Of a stretch of DNA of 59,437 bases, positions 15,272 to 25,068 are shown piece by piece. A program made the position numbers and the translations under genes. Source of the DNA: an uncultured Lachnospiraceae bacterium (GTDB lineage Bacteria > Bacillota > Clostridia > Lachnospirales > Lachnospiraceae); the NCBI GenBank assembly GCA_910583835.1, contig CAJTYM010000026.1:1-59437 (forward strand), in the 5' to 3' direction. The notes beneath the pieces were generated by a model, which saw only the letters and a list, made by a program, of their open reading frames with translations, had not been told where the DNA came from and ran no database searches. Position 1 is the first letter of the stretch. Every line of letters begins with the position of its first letter.

Positions 15272-17038
15272 TCAGCGGAATGCGCTGTATACCCCGCCGC
15301 TCGCCATGGCGCCGCGGCAATCGGAAAGTTCGCTGACTGTCACAAGCTGGTATCCCCTCTGTATCAGTTCCGGTATGATAACCCTCGATGCTGCCGCTGT
15401 CTGGCTGTAAAGGTCATGCATCAGGACAATGTCTCCATCCCTCACTTTGCCCAAGACTGCTGCCTGCGTGGAAGCGGCATTCCTGGTTTTCCAGTCAAGC
15501 GTATCAATGGACCACATAATTATTGGCATCCCCACAGCGCTTCTTACCGCCGCGCTGTGACCTCCTCCGGGCGGACGCATGACAGCCGGAGCTACCCCCG
15601 TCACGTTCTGCACTGCGCTGTTCGTTGCGCCAATCTGGCTCTGAATCTGGGACGCTCCCACCTTCGTCAGCACCTGATGGCTGTAGGTATGGTTTCCGAT
15701 TTCACATCCCATCTGCTGTGCGCTCCTCACGGTATCGGCATAGCTTGCAACCCGGTTCCCTACCACAAAAAACGTTGCCACACTGCCTTGCTGCCTCAGC
15801 ACGTCCAGAATTTCCGGCGTATATTGGGATGGTCCATCGTCATAGGTAAGGGCAACCATCGGCCTTGTGGTGTCAATCATTCTTCTCGGTTCGGCATTTC
15901 CGTTGTAATAACACATGTAGACGCCATCTTTGACCCGGCAGCTTGCCACTTTGCCGTTTGCCAGTGAGTATGAGAATATCTGCCCGGAGATTTTCTTTGT
16001 CACTGTCCCATTCGCCAAGGCATAAACCAGGCTGCCATGGCAGGTCAGGTACATGCCGGCTTCGCTTACCCTCACGCCGTCAGCGCCAAAATAATACTCT
16101 GTGCCATCGACCACGCGTGCATCGCTCTTCACCAGCGTCTTTGTGCCATTGTGATAGTCATAACATTTCCTGCTGACCATATCGTACAATTGCGTGCACC
16201 TGCCGGAACCGTTAAAGTAATACTTTTTCTTGTCTGCCTCAAGCCAGGTTTTCTTCTGCTTTACCCACTTCTTATGACGGTAACTGTATTTATAATACCT
16301 CCATATTCCCTTTGTGTTCTGCAGTTTTGCGGTCACCCATTTGGATTTGCCAACCTGTATGTATTCTTTGGACGATGATTTTTTCCAGCCCTTTTTCGTC
16401 AGCCGGACTCCATTTTTCCCAAAGTAATAAATCTTCCCATTGTGAAGCTTGCAGATATCTTTCTTCAGCACGCGCATTTTGCCTTTTTCGTATACCCGGC
16501 ACTTTTGGGTTTGGGGATTATAAATTTTGCTGCATCTGCCTCTCCTGTCAAAATAGTACCGTTTCCTATCGACATAAATCCAGACATCTTTCTGCTTTCG
16601 CCATTTATCTGCCTTATAATCATACTTGTAATATTTCCATCCTGTCTTGGTATTCTCCAGCTTAGCAGCTATATAGCCGGATTTCGCCATCTGCAGATAG
16701 CATTTGCCGGATATTTTATGCCAGCCCTTTTTTGTTATCTGTACGCCTTTGTCATTGAAATAGTACAGCTTGCCGTCATTCAGCCTGCAGATACCTTTCC
16801 TGACAGCCTGAACGCCATCGCCGGGGCTGACGGCTCTTGTTTCATGCCCGCCAGCCGACTGCTCTGCTTTCTCTATGCTGTTTCCTCCCTGCTGCTCTGC
16901 TTCCTCCATGCTGTTCCCATTCTGCAGTTCTGCTGCCTGCGTATGTACAACCGGGGTACTGCACAGCAAAGACAGCAGCAGCAGATATATCATCACTGTC
17001 CTGCCGAATTTCCTCAACGTTTCTTTTGTTCCAGCCAT
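15272..17038 (-). CDS. Secreted polysaccharide deacetylase with cell-wall-binding-like repeats
   Basis: An N-terminal signal (MIYLLLLSLLCSTPVVHTQA) is followed by two long repeats rich in Tyr, Lys and Trp (LNDGKLYYFNDKGVQITKKGW and LHNGKIYYFGKNGVRLTKKGW), similar to choline/cell-wall-binding repeats. The last 190 residues are a NodB domain with the metal-binding TYDDGPS, HTYSH, RPPGG, the DTLDW loop and the final LMHD histidine. Such enzymes deacetylate GlcNAc or MurNAc in peptidoglycan or other polymers and can give lysozyme resistance. The start at 17038 is the better of two in-frame ATGs (GGAAG upstream). It follows the TPR lipoprotein gene by 65 nt. Confidence 0.9.
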   Translation of the reverse strand: MAGTKETLRKFGRTVMIYLLLLSLLCSTPVVHTQAAELQNGNSMEEAEQQGGNSIEKAEQSAGGHETRAVSPGDGVQAVRKGICRLNDGKLYYFNDKGVQITKKGWHKISGKCYLQMAKSGYIAAKLENTKTGWKYYKYDYKADKWRKQKDVWIYVDRKRYYFDRRGRCSKIYNPQTQKCRVYEKGKMRVLKKDICKLHNGKIYYFGKNGVRLTKKGWKKSSSKEYIQVGKSKWVTAKLQNTKGIWRYYKYSYRHKKWVKQKKTWLEADKKKYYFNGSGRCTQLYDMVSRKCYDYHNGTKTLVKSDARVVDGTEYYFGADGVRVSEAGMYLTCHGSLVYALANGTVTKKISGQIFSYSLANGKVASCRVKDGVYMCYYNGNAEPRRMIDTTRPMVALTYDDGPSQYTPEILDVLRQQGSVATFFVVGNRVASYADTVRSAQQMGCEIGNHTYSHQVLTKVGASQIQSQIGATNSAVQNVTGVAPAVMRPPGGGHSAAVRSAVGMPIIMWSIDTLDWKTRNAASTQAAVLGKVRDGDIVLMHDLYSQTAAASRVIIPELIQRGYQLVTVSELSDCRGAMASGGVYSAFR

Positions 17039-17103
17039 AAGCCACTTCCATTCTTCTGTATTCCCATACAAATCTTATTTTACTGTTATCCCTTCCACAG
17101 ACA

Positions 17104-18114
17104 TCACCTTGTCTGCAGAAATTCATTCTCCCTCTGTGCTTCCTCATCCTCCGGGTAATCTTTCACATAAGACGCCATCTTCTCCTTCGCCTTGGCAAAA
17201 TCATACAGATACTCATAACAGATGATTTCATTGCGCCGTAAGCTTTTGTCATCCTCCGGCTTGCCCGCCGCAAGCGCCTGCTGAAACAGTTCCAGTGCCT
17301 TTTTATATTTCCCGGCTTCCAGCTGCATTTCTCCCAGGGCAATCATCGTATCCGTGTCGGCATCATTCTGCTTTAGATAACTTTCATAGAGGGATTTAGC
17401 CTTTTTATCATCTCCCTGTGCCTCGTAGACCTGCGCCAGATAAAGCAGCGCCTTGGTATCGCCCATCTTGATTGCCTGGTCCAGTTCTTTCCTGGCATTG
17501 TCATACTCCTCCCGAATCAGGTAGATATGTCCCCTCTCCCGGTAATCCTCAGCAGTGCTGCCGGAGAGCTCTAACGCCTTTGCCACCAGTTCTTCTGCCT
17601 CACTGTCAAATCCGGCCCCTGCCAGATTCTCATAGACCGAGAGATAAAGCGCATAATTATTGCCGGAAAGCGCCAATGCACTGGCATAATCCTTGCGTGC
17701 ATTTTCGCTGTCACCCTCCTTGAGGTACACACAGCCCCTAATAAAATATGCCGTGGCATCTTCATCATTATAATCAATCAGCGCATCACAGGTTGTGATG
17801 GCGCCCTTCGTATCTCCGCTGTTATACTGGGCAGTCGCCTTGTAATAGCAGATGTCCAATTCCATATCGCCGATTACCGCCTGGGACTGATCCAAGGCTT
17901 TCTGAAAGGCCTCCACTGCCTCCTCATATTTGCCCTCATCCATCTTATTGATTCCCACCTGCCGATATGCCTGCTGGTTCTCCAGCGCCTCCTGGTTGCC
18001 CTGGCAGCCCGCCAGGCACAAACACGCAGACACCACAGCCACAAGCAGCGACAGTCTTTTATGAAAAAACGGCAGCCTCCTATGAAATAAATTCTTTCCC
18101 TCTTTAAGTTGCAT
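17104..18114 (-). CDS. TPR-repeat lipoprotein
   Basis: A lipoprotein signal ends in LCLAGC (the cysteine would be lipidated). The mature part is a chain of about seven tetratricopeptide repeats, e.g. AYRQVGINKMDEGKYEEAVEAFQKAL, AYFIRGCVYLKEGDSENARKDYASAL and ALLYLAQVYEAQGDDKKAKSLYESYL. TPR solenoids hold protein complexes, here on the outer face of the membrane. The start at 18114 is preferred (GGGAGGC 6 nt upstream); it overlaps the end of the EamA gene by 11 nt, so the two are translationally close. The partner is unknown; the deacetylase encoded next is a candidate. Confidence 0.9.
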   Translation of the reverse strand: MQLKEGKNLFHRRLPFFHKRLSLLVAVVSACLCLAGCQGNQEALENQQAYRQVGINKMDEGKYEEAVEAFQKALDQSQAVIGDMELDICYYKATAQYNSGDTKGAITTCDALIDYNDEDATAYFIRGCVYLKEGDSENARKDYASALALSGNNYALYLSVYENLAGAGFDSEAEELVAKALELSGSTAEDYRERGHIYLIREEYDNARKELDQAIKMGDTKALLYLAQVYEAQGDDKKAKSLYESYLKQNDADTDTMIALGEMQLEAGKYKKALELFQQALAAGKPEDDKSLRRNEIICYEYLYDFAKAKEKMASYVKDYPEDEEAQRENEFLQTR

Positions 18115-19063
18115 GTTCTCTGCCTCCCTCTCTCTGTGGTAGCTGCGCCAGGATGATTGCCACAAACATCAGCACGCAGCCCAAAATTTCCCATGGGGTC
18201 AGTTTCTGTGATAGCAGCACCATTCCTGCCAGCACGGAAATCACTGATTCCAGGCTGAGTATCAGAGATGCCACTGTAGGGTTCATCCCCTTCTGCCCCA
18301 CAATCTGCAATGTATATGCCACGCCGCAGGACATGATTCCCGCATATAATACAGGCTGCCAGGCGTTGAGGATGTCCATAATCCGTGGCTCTTCCGCCAC
18401 CAGCATCCCCAAGCCCGACAAAATCCCGCACACAAAAAACTGGATGCAGGACATTTTCACGCCATCGGCGCGTACCGTAAAATAATCTATTACCAGGATA
18501 TGCAAGGAAAACAGCAGCGCACAAATCATCAGTAGAATTTCGCCTTTGCCAATAGGCAGCCAGGAAATGAGCCGCTCTGTCTCCACCGTGGAAGCATTGC
18601 CTTTGATACACAGAAAATATAGTCCGAACAGCGCAAACAAAACGCCAACCCATACGTTCAGCCCGCATTTCCTGTGCAGGAAAATCCCCAGCACCGGCAC
18701 AATGATAATATAACACGCCGTGATAAAACCCGCTTTGCCCACGGAGGTATAGAGTATCCCCATCTGCTGGAAATTGCTTGCCAGACACAGCAGAATGCCG
18801 CATAAAGTTCCGCCAGCCAGCAAATCCTTGCGCTGCCTTTTCTTATCTGGTAAATCTGCCCCTGCTGTCCCAGGATTTGCTTGCTGCCTGCCCAGGAGCC
18901 AGATACAGGGAATCAGCACCAGCCCTCCCAGCAAGGAGCGTACGCAGTTAAAGGTCAGCGGACCCACGTAATCCATGCCTACGCTCTGCGCCACAAACGC
19001 CACGCCCCAGATTGTGGCAGTAAGGAGCAGCAGCAGAGAATTCCTTATTTTCATCTTTTCCAT
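18104..19063 (-). CDS. EamA/DMT-family transporter
   Basis: The 319-aa protein has ten hydrophobic segments in two EamA halves, e.g. LLLLTATIWGVAFVAQSVG (helix 1) and SCGVAYTLQIVGQKGMNPTVA near the start of the second half. Members of the drug/metabolite transporter superfamily export amino acids, nucleotides or other metabolites; the substrate cannot be told from sequence. The start is uncertain by three codons (two ATGs, weak ribosome sites). It is the first gene of a likely three-gene unit with the TPR lipoprotein and the deacetylase. Confidence 0.9.
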   Translation of the reverse strand: MEKMKIRNSLLLLLTATIWGVAFVAQSVGMDYVGPLTFNCVRSLLGGLVLIPCIWLLGRQQANPGTAGADLPDKKRQRKDLLAGGTLCGILLCLASNFQQMGILYTSVGKAGFITACYIIIVPVLGIFLHRKCGLNVWVGVLFALFGLYFLCIKGNASTVETERLISWLPIGKGEILLMICALLFSLHILVIDYFTVRADGVKMSCIQFFVCGILSGLGMLVAEEPRIMDILNAWQPVLYAGIMSCGVAYTLQIVGQKGMNPTVASLILSLESVISVLAGMVLLSQKLTPWEILGCVLMFVAIILAQLPQREGGREHAT

Positions 19064-19150
19064 CTTATCTGTCCCATCAAATAAGACTGCCGCAAAACAG
19101 CCTCGGACAAATCCTGTCCTCCGATGGTATTGCAGCAGTTCCTTTATATA

Positions 19151-19212
19151 TTACAGTTCACTCCCACACCATTCGCAAAGGTTCTCCGTGTTGGCTGACG
19201 AGTGAACTGTAA
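19151..19212. repeat. Dispersed palindromic repeat, copy 2, past glgP
   Basis: TTACAGTTCACT and AGTGAACTGTAA form a 12-bp stem around 38 nt. The left half matches the repeat at 14017-14050. It lies just past the glgP stop and could act as a 3' stabiliser or weak terminator. Confidence 0.6.
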
Positions 19213-19228
19213 CCTATATATTATCGTA

Positions 19229-21697
19229 TTATTTAGACTCCGGCATTTTTACTTTCACTTTGTCTAAATGCCAGATGTCATCCACATATTCCTGAATCGT
19301 GCGGTCTGACGTAAACTTGCCGGCATGAGCCACATTAAGCATCGCCATCCTGGCCCAGCCTTTTTCATCCCTGTATGCTTTCTCTACTCTCTCCTGCGCT
19401 TCTATATAGGAGCGGAAATCCTTGAGGATAAAGTAAGTATCTGCATACTGGGTCTCCTTCGTATTCAGCAAGGAATTGTACAATGGACGAAACAGTTCCG
19501 GGTCGTTCTGTGAATACATGCCATTAATCAGCTGCATCAGCACCTGACGCACATCCTGGTCACTGTTGAAAATCTGCATGGGGTCATAGTCGCGTTTCTG
19601 CTCATGCTCAATGACTTCCTGGGAACTCATGCCGAAGATAAAGGCATTCTCTTCTCCCACTTCCTCTACAATCTCCACATTCGCGCCGTCCATCGTTCCC
19701 AGCGTTACCGCACCGTTTAACATGAACTTCATGTTGCCGGTTCCAGAAGCCTCCTTGCTCGCCGTGGAAATCTGTTCGGACACATCTGCTGCCGCAAAAA
19801 TCCACTCAGCCGTCGACACCTTATAATCCTCGATAAATACCACCTTAATCTTGCCGCCAATCGAGGCATCGTTATTGATTACCTCTGCCACACTGTTAAT
19901 CAGCTTAATCGTCAGCTTGGCAATGCGGTATCCTGCAGCCGCCTTGGCGCCGAAGATAAAGGTCCTGGGATAGAAATCCATCTCCGGGTGTTCCTTAATC
20001 TTATTATAAAGGTACATTACATGCAGGATATTCAATAACTGGCGCTTATATTCATGGAGACGTTTCACCTGTACGTCAAAAATAGAACGCGGATCCACTT
20101 TCACGCCGTTATGCTTCTCTATATATTCAGCTAAGCGCAATTTATTGCGGTATTTGATGTTCATGAACTCCTGCTGCGCTTTCTCATCATCCACATACAC
20201 AGCTAATTTCTCCAAATGCGGCAGATTCGTTACCCAGTCGTTGCCGATATATTTATTGACCCACTCAGACAGCAGGGGATTGCCATGATAGAGGAATCTT
20301 CTCTGCGTGATACCATTGGTCTTATTGTTGAATTTCTCCGGGAACATCATATAGAAATCATGCAGTTCCTGGTTCTTTAATATCTCAGTATGCAGCCTTG
20401 CCACACCGTTGACGGAACAGCCGGCAGCAATTGCCAGATGCGCCATTTTCACCTGTCCATCGTAAATGATTGCCATTTTCTGTACCTTATTGCGGTCTCC
20501 CGGGAACTTTTTCTCAATGTCTAAGATAAAGCGGCGGTTGATTTCCTCCACAATCTGGTAAATTCTCGGCAGCAGCCTGGAAAAAATCTCAATCGGCCAT
20601 TTCTCCAATGCCTCCGACATAATCGTGTGGTTCGTATAAGCGCAGGTATGCGTGGTAATCTCCCATGCCTCATCCCATTCCATGTTCTCCTCATCGAGAA
20701 GGATGCGCATAAGCTCTGCCACTGCTACCGTAGGATGCGTATCATTCAGCTGGATTGCCACCTTCTCCGGCAGCTTATGCAAATCGGTATGATGCTTCTT
20801 ATAACGTGTGATTGCGCGCTGTACGCTGGCTGAAACGAAGAAATACTGCTGTTTCAGGCGCAGCTCTTTGCCCTGGATATGGTTGTCATTGGGATAGAGC
20901 ACTTCCACAAGGTTCCTGGCAAGGTTCTCCTGCTCTACGGCTTTCTTATAATCACCCTTGTCAAATGCATCCAGCTCAAAATATTCTTCCGGCTCTGCAT
21001 CCCAGGCAATCAATACGTTAACCATGTTGTTGTTGTATCCGAGTACCGGCATGTCATAAGGTACGGCACGTACAGACTGATAGCCCTCATGGATGAACTT
21101 CGTCCTTCCGTTGCCGCACATCTCCGAACGCACATAACCGCCGAATTTGACCTGGAACGTATGCTCCGGGCGGCGCAGTTCAAAGGGATAGCCATCCTTC
21201 AGCCAGTTATCCGGCACTTCCACCTGGAAACCATTGTCAATCTTCTGGCGAAACAGTCCGTAACGGTAGCGGATTCCACAGCCATAGGCGGGATAGCCCA
21301 AGGTAGAAAGAGATTCCATAAAGCAAGCTGCAAGACGTCCTAAACCGCCATTTCCCAATGCCGGGTCCGGCTCCTGGTCCTCTATCACATTCAAATCAAA
21401 GCCAATCTCTTCCAACGCTTCCTTCACTTCCGTGTAGGCAGTCATGTTAATCAGGTTATTGCCCAAAGCCCTGCCCATGAGGAACTCCATGGACATGTAG
21501 TACAGAATCTTGGGGTCTTCCTCCTCAAATGTCTTCTGTGTGGCAAGCCACTGGTCAATAATTACATTCTTGACTGCATTGGACACCGCCTGGTATACCT
21601 CCTGCTGGGAAGCCTCCTCCAAGGTCTTGCGGTAAAGATTCTTTACGTTGTTCTTAATTTCCTGAATGAATTTTTCCTTGTCAATTATCCTTTTCAT
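19229..21697 (-). CDS. glgP: Glycogen/alpha-glucan phosphorylase
   Basis: GlgP releases glucose-1-phosphate from alpha-1,4-glucans. The protein (822 aa, normal length) has the phosphorylase landmarks: EDPKILYYMSMEFLMGRAL, the ALGNGGLGRLAACFMES glycine loop, LNDTHPTVAVAELMR, and the pyridoxal-phosphate site EASGTGNMKFMLNG with the lysine near residue 655. The start at 21697 is chosen because AAGGAG lies 6 nt upstream; a longer frame would run into the end of ileS. It starts 77 nt after ileS on the same strand and may be partly co-transcribed with it. No other glycogen gene is near. Confidence 0.97.
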   Translation of the reverse strand: MKRIIDKEKFIQEIKNNVKNLYRKTLEEASQQEVYQAVSNAVKNVIIDQWLATQKTFEEEDPKILYYMSMEFLMGRALGNNLINMTAYTEVKEALEEIGFDLNVIEDQEPDPALGNGGLGRLAACFMESLSTLGYPAYGCGIRYRYGLFRQKIDNGFQVEVPDNWLKDGYPFELRRPEHTFQVKFGGYVRSEMCGNGRTKFIHEGYQSVRAVPYDMPVLGYNNNMVNVLIAWDAEPEEYFELDAFDKGDYKKAVEQENLARNLVEVLYPNDNHIQGKELRLKQQYFFVSASVQRAITRYKKHHTDLHKLPEKVAIQLNDTHPTVAVAELMRILLDEENMEWDEAWEITTHTCAYTNHTIMSEALEKWPIEIFSRLLPRIYQIVEEINRRFILDIEKKFPGDRNKVQKMAIIYDGQVKMAHLAIAAGCSVNGVARLHTEILKNQELHDFYMMFPEKFNNKTNGITQRRFLYHGNPLLSEWVNKYIGNDWVTNLPHLEKLAVYVDDEKAQQEFMNIKYRNKLRLAEYIEKHNGVKVDPRSIFDVQVKRLHEYKRQLLNILHVMYLYNKIKEHPEMDFYPRTFIFGAKAAAGYRIAKLTIKLINSVAEVINNDASIGGKIKVVFIEDYKVSTAEWIFAAADVSEQISTASKEASGTGNMKFMLNGAVTLGTMDGANVEIVEEVGEENAFIFGMSSQEVIEHEQKRDYDPMQIFNSDQDVRQVLMQLINGMYSQNDPELFRPLYNSLLNTKETQYADTYFILKDFRSYIEAQERVEKAYRDEKGWARMAMLNVAHAGKFTSDRTIQEYVDDIWHLDKVKVKMPESK

Positions 21698-21774
21698 AGC
21701 CATCTCCTTTTTCTCTGGTACACGCCTGTTAACCAAACAGGACCATCTCTGCCTTGTCGGCATCTTATTCCTGT

Positions 21775-24700
21775 TTACTGAACTTTTTCTACTCCGAGCA
21801 CCACGTGTTCTCCATTGATATTCCATTCCTTCTCGTATCCTTTTATCTGCGTGCTGTCAATGTCCTCAGCAAGCACTTCAGACTGTATCTGCGCGCCATG
21901 CTTACAAAAGACGGTGTCTATCTTTTCTTCTGCCTGATAAGAAACGGTAATCTTATCCATCACCTCAAAGCCGGCTTCCTTGCGCATGGTCTGAATCTTG
22001 CTGATAAGCTCACGCACAAAGCCTTCCTCGATAAGTTCCGGCGTCAGATTCGTATCAAGGACCACGGTTACTTCATTATCACCCTCTGTCACATAGCCTT
22101 CCTGCTGGGTCATGGTAATCAGAAGGTCCTCCTCACATAATACAACTTCTGCATCTACGCTGTCAAGTGTCAGGCTGCCCTTCTCTTTCAGCTCGGCATA
22201 TGCCTTGTTGCCGTCAAGCTCGCTTAACGCCTGCTGGATCTGCTTTAAGTACTTGCCGTATTTGGGTCCCACCGTGCGCAGCTGCGGCTTAAAGGCATAG
22301 TCTGTAAAGCTGCTGACGTCCTCCGTAAATTCCACGTTCTTCACATTCAGCTCATCGGCGATGATTTCCTGGAAAAACTCCGGCAGCCCAAATGGGGCTT
22401 TGACAAACATCTTTCCAATTGGCTGGCGGTTCTTGATATTGGCATTGTTACGGCAGGCCCTGCCCATCACCACGATTTTCAGCACGGCATCCATGTTCTT
22501 TTCCAGTTCTTTATCCACCATAGCCGCATCTGCTGCCGGGAAATCGCACAGATGGACGCTTATCGGTGCAGATTTGTCGATGCTGCACACCAGATTGCGG
22601 TAAATGTCTTCCGTCATAAAGGGAATCATGGGGGCTGCCAGCTGGCTCACAGTCACCAATGAAGTGTACAAGGTCATGTAAGCATTGATTTTATCCTGTT
22701 CCATGCCTTTTGCCCAGAAACGTTCCCTGCTCCTTCTGACATACCAGTTGCTCATGTCCTCCACAAACTCCTGCAGCGCCCTGGCAGCTTCCGGGATGCG
22801 GTAATTGCCCAAATCCTCGTCCACTTCCGTGACCAGCGTGTTCAATTTGGACAGAAGCCATTTATCCATCACGGATAATTTATCATATTCCAATTTATAT
22901 TTCGTGGCATCAAATTCGTCAATATTGGCATAGAGAATGAAAAATGCATAGGTATTCCACAGCGTGCCCATAAATTTACGCTGTCCCTCCTGCACAGCTT
23001 TGCCGTGGAAACGGTTCGGCAGCCAGGGTGCGGAATTGATGTAGAAATACCAGCGGATGGCGTCTGCGCCGTAAGTCTCCAACGCTTCAAAGGGGTCTAC
23101 GGCATTGCCCTTGGACTTGCTCATCTTCTGCCCATTCTCATCCTGCACATGCCCCAGCACGATAACATTCTCGTACGGCGCCTTGTTAAACAGCAGCGTG
23201 GACTCTGCCAGCAGCGAGTAAAACCAGCCGCGCGTCTGGTCCACAGCCTCCGAAATAAACTGTGCCGGGAACTGCTGTTCAAAGAGTTCTTTATTCTCAA
23301 ACGGATAATGATGCTGCGCGAACGGCATTGCCCCGGAATCAAACCAGCAGTCAATGACCTCCGGCACACGGTGCATCTGCTTGCCGCAATGCGGGCATTT
23401 GATGGTCACCGCATCAATGTAGGGACGGTGCAGCTCAATCTCTTCCGGGCAGTTGTCGGACATCTCTTTCAATTCCGCGATGCTGCCGATGGAATGCATG
23501 TGCCCGCACTCGCATTCCCAGATATTCAGCGGCGTTCCCCAGTAACGGTTGCGGGAAATTCCCCAGTCCTGCACATTTTCCAGCCAGTCGCCGAAACGCC
23601 CCTTGCCGATGCTCTCAGGAATCCAGTGAATCGTATTGTTGTTGCGGATTAAGTCTTCCTTAACCTCCGTCATCTTGATAAACCAGGATTCCCGCGCATA
23701 GTAGATGAGCGGCGTATCGCAGCGCCAGCAGTGTGGGTATTCATGCTCGAACTTCGGCGCATCAAACAACAATTTCTGGTCTTCCAAATCCTGTAAAATC
23801 ATGAGGTCTGCCTTTTTACAGAAAACGCCCGCATAAGGCGTGCCTTCGGTCAGTTCTCCTTTGCCGTTCACAAACTGCACGAAAGGCAAATCATAATCCC
23901 TGCCCACCTTGGAGTCATCTTCACCGAATGCCGGCGCAATATGGACGATTCCGGTACCGTCCGTCATCGTGACATAGGTGTTGCAGGTGACAAAATGTGC
24001 TTTCTTATGCTGCTTGGCTGCAGCCTCTCCGGCACAGGCAAACAATGGCTCATATTCCCGGTATTCCAAATCCTTGCCTTTATACGTCTCCAAGACCTCA
24101 TACGCTTTCTCGCCAGCCGCCTGCTGTTCCTTGTCCAGCAGGGAAGATAAGACCTTATCCAGCAATGCCTCCGCCATATAATAGGTATAGCCGTCAATTG
24201 CTTTTACTTTGCAGTAAGTCTCCACTGGGTGCATACAGAGCGCAAGGTTCGAAGGCAGCGTCCAGGGCGTGGTCGTCCACGCCAGGAAATAGGCGTCCTC
24301 ACCTACTGCCTTGAAGCGGACAATCGCGGAACGTTCCTTCACGGTCTTATAGCCCTGGGCAACCTCCTGCGCGGACAGCGGCGTCCCGCAGCGCGGGCAG
24401 TAAGGCACAATCTTGAACCCCTTATAGAGTAATTTCTTATCCCAGATTTCCTTCAATGCCCACCACTCAGACTCAATGAAATCATTGTGGTAGGTGACAT
24501 AGGGGTTGTCCATGTCCGCCCAGAAACCGACCGTGCCGGAGAAATCCTCCCACATGCCCTTGTATTTCCAGACGCTCTCTTTACATTTATCTATAAATGG
24601 CTCTAATCCGTATTCTTCAATCTGCTCCTTGCCGTCCAATCCCAGCAGCTTCTCCACTTCCAGTTCTACCGGCAGCCCATGCGTATCCCAGCCCGCCTTA

Positions 24701-24945
24701 CGCGGAACCATCTTGCCCTTCATGGTCTGGTATCTCGGTATCATGTCCTTAATGACGCGCGTCAGCACATGGCCGATATGCGGCTTGCCGTTTGCCGTGG
24801 GCGGTCCGTCGTAGAACGTATAGGTCTCGCCGTCCTTCCGGTTGTCCATGCTCTTCTTAAAAATATCCTGCTCTTTCCAGAACTGCTCTGTCTGCTTTTC
24901 TCTTTCCACAAAGTTTAAATTCGTCTCGACTTTGCTATACATCAT
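21775..24945 (-). CDS. ileS: Isoleucyl-tRNA synthetase
   Basis: It charges tRNA-Ile. The class I signatures are HIGH at residues 56-59 (GKPHIGHVL) and KMSKS near 608 (GQKMSKSKGNAVDP). Cys pairs (CPRCGTPLSAQEV; CPHCGKQMHR) mark zinc-ribbon inserts in the editing/connective region. The length (1056 aa) and a C-terminal part without the zinc finger typical of shorter bacterial enzymes suggest the long, eukaryote-like type 2 form, which in other bacteria is linked to low sensitivity to mupirocin; this is inference. The ATG follows AAAGGAG. The 123-nt upstream gap is too short for a standard T-box leader. Confidence 0.97.
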   Translation of the reverse strand: MMYSKVETNLNFVEREKQTEQFWKEQDIFKKSMDNRKDGETYTFYDGPPTANGKPHIGHVLTRVIKDMIPRYQTMKGKMVPRKAGWDTHGLPVELEVEKLLGLDGKEQIEEYGLEPFIDKCKESVWKYKGMWEDFSGTVGFWADMDNPYVTYHNDFIESEWWALKEIWDKKLLYKGFKIVPYCPRCGTPLSAQEVAQGYKTVKERSAIVRFKAVGEDAYFLAWTTTPWTLPSNLALCMHPVETYCKVKAIDGYTYYMAEALLDKVLSSLLDKEQQAAGEKAYEVLETYKGKDLEYREYEPLFACAGEAAAKQHKKAHFVTCNTYVTMTDGTGIVHIAPAFGEDDSKVGRDYDLPFVQFVNGKGELTEGTPYAGVFCKKADLMILQDLEDQKLLFDAPKFEHEYPHCWRCDTPLIYYARESWFIKMTEVKEDLIRNNNTIHWIPESIGKGRFGDWLENVQDWGISRNRYWGTPLNIWECECGHMHSIGSIAELKEMSDNCPEEIELHRPYIDAVTIKCPHCGKQMHRVPEVIDCWFDSGAMPFAQHHYPFENKELFEQQFPAQFISEAVDQTRGWFYSLLAESTLLFNKAPYENVIVLGHVQDENGQKMSKSKGNAVDPFEALETYGADAIRWYFYINSAPWLPNRFHGKAVQEGQRKFMGTLWNTYAFFILYANIDEFDATKYKLEYDKLSVMDKWLLSKLNTLVTEVDEDLGNYRIPEAARALQEFVEDMSNWYVRRSRERFWAKGMEQDKINAYMTLYTSLVTVSQLAAPMIPFMTEDIYRNLVCSIDKSAPISVHLCDFPAADAAMVDKELEKNMDAVLKIVVMGRACRNNANIKNRQPIGKMFVKAPFGLPEFFQEIIADELNVKNVEFTEDVSSFTDYAFKPQLRTVGPKYGKYLKQIQQALSELDGNKAYAELKEKGSLTLDSVDAEVVLCEEDLLITMTQQEGYVTEGDNEVTVVLDTNLTPELIEEGFVRELISKIQTMRKEAGFEVMDKITVSYQAEEKIDTVFCKHGAQIQSEVLAEDIDSTQIKGYEKEWNINGEHVVLGVEKVQ

Positions 24946-24977
24946 GATTCTCCTTTCGTGCGATTGTTCAAATTATA

Positions 24978-25016
24978 AATCCTGCCCTTCCCTTTTGTCA
25001 AGGGAGGGCAGGATTT
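24978..25016 (-). terminator. Hairpin between the anti-sigma gene and ileS
   Basis: AAATCCTGCCCT(C)CCTT pairs with AAGGG(A)AGGGCAGGATTT through about 17 bp with one bulge. The T-run is weak (ATTTATAATTT), so it may be a terminator for the anti-sigma gene. Confidence 0.6.
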
Positions 25017-25068
25017 TAATTGGATGCGCACGGATTTGCTCAGCATTTCCTATGCTAGCCATCTGCTA

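Noticed and set aside
21698..21826. Longer start for glgP reaching 21826
   Set aside because: It would overlap the end of ileS and has no ribosome site, while AAGGAG stands 6 nt before the ATG at 21697, where homology to the family begins.
24946..25068. T-box riboswitch upstream of ileS
   Set aside because: Only about 120 nt are available, part of them a simple hairpin. No T-box sequence or specifier stem was seen.
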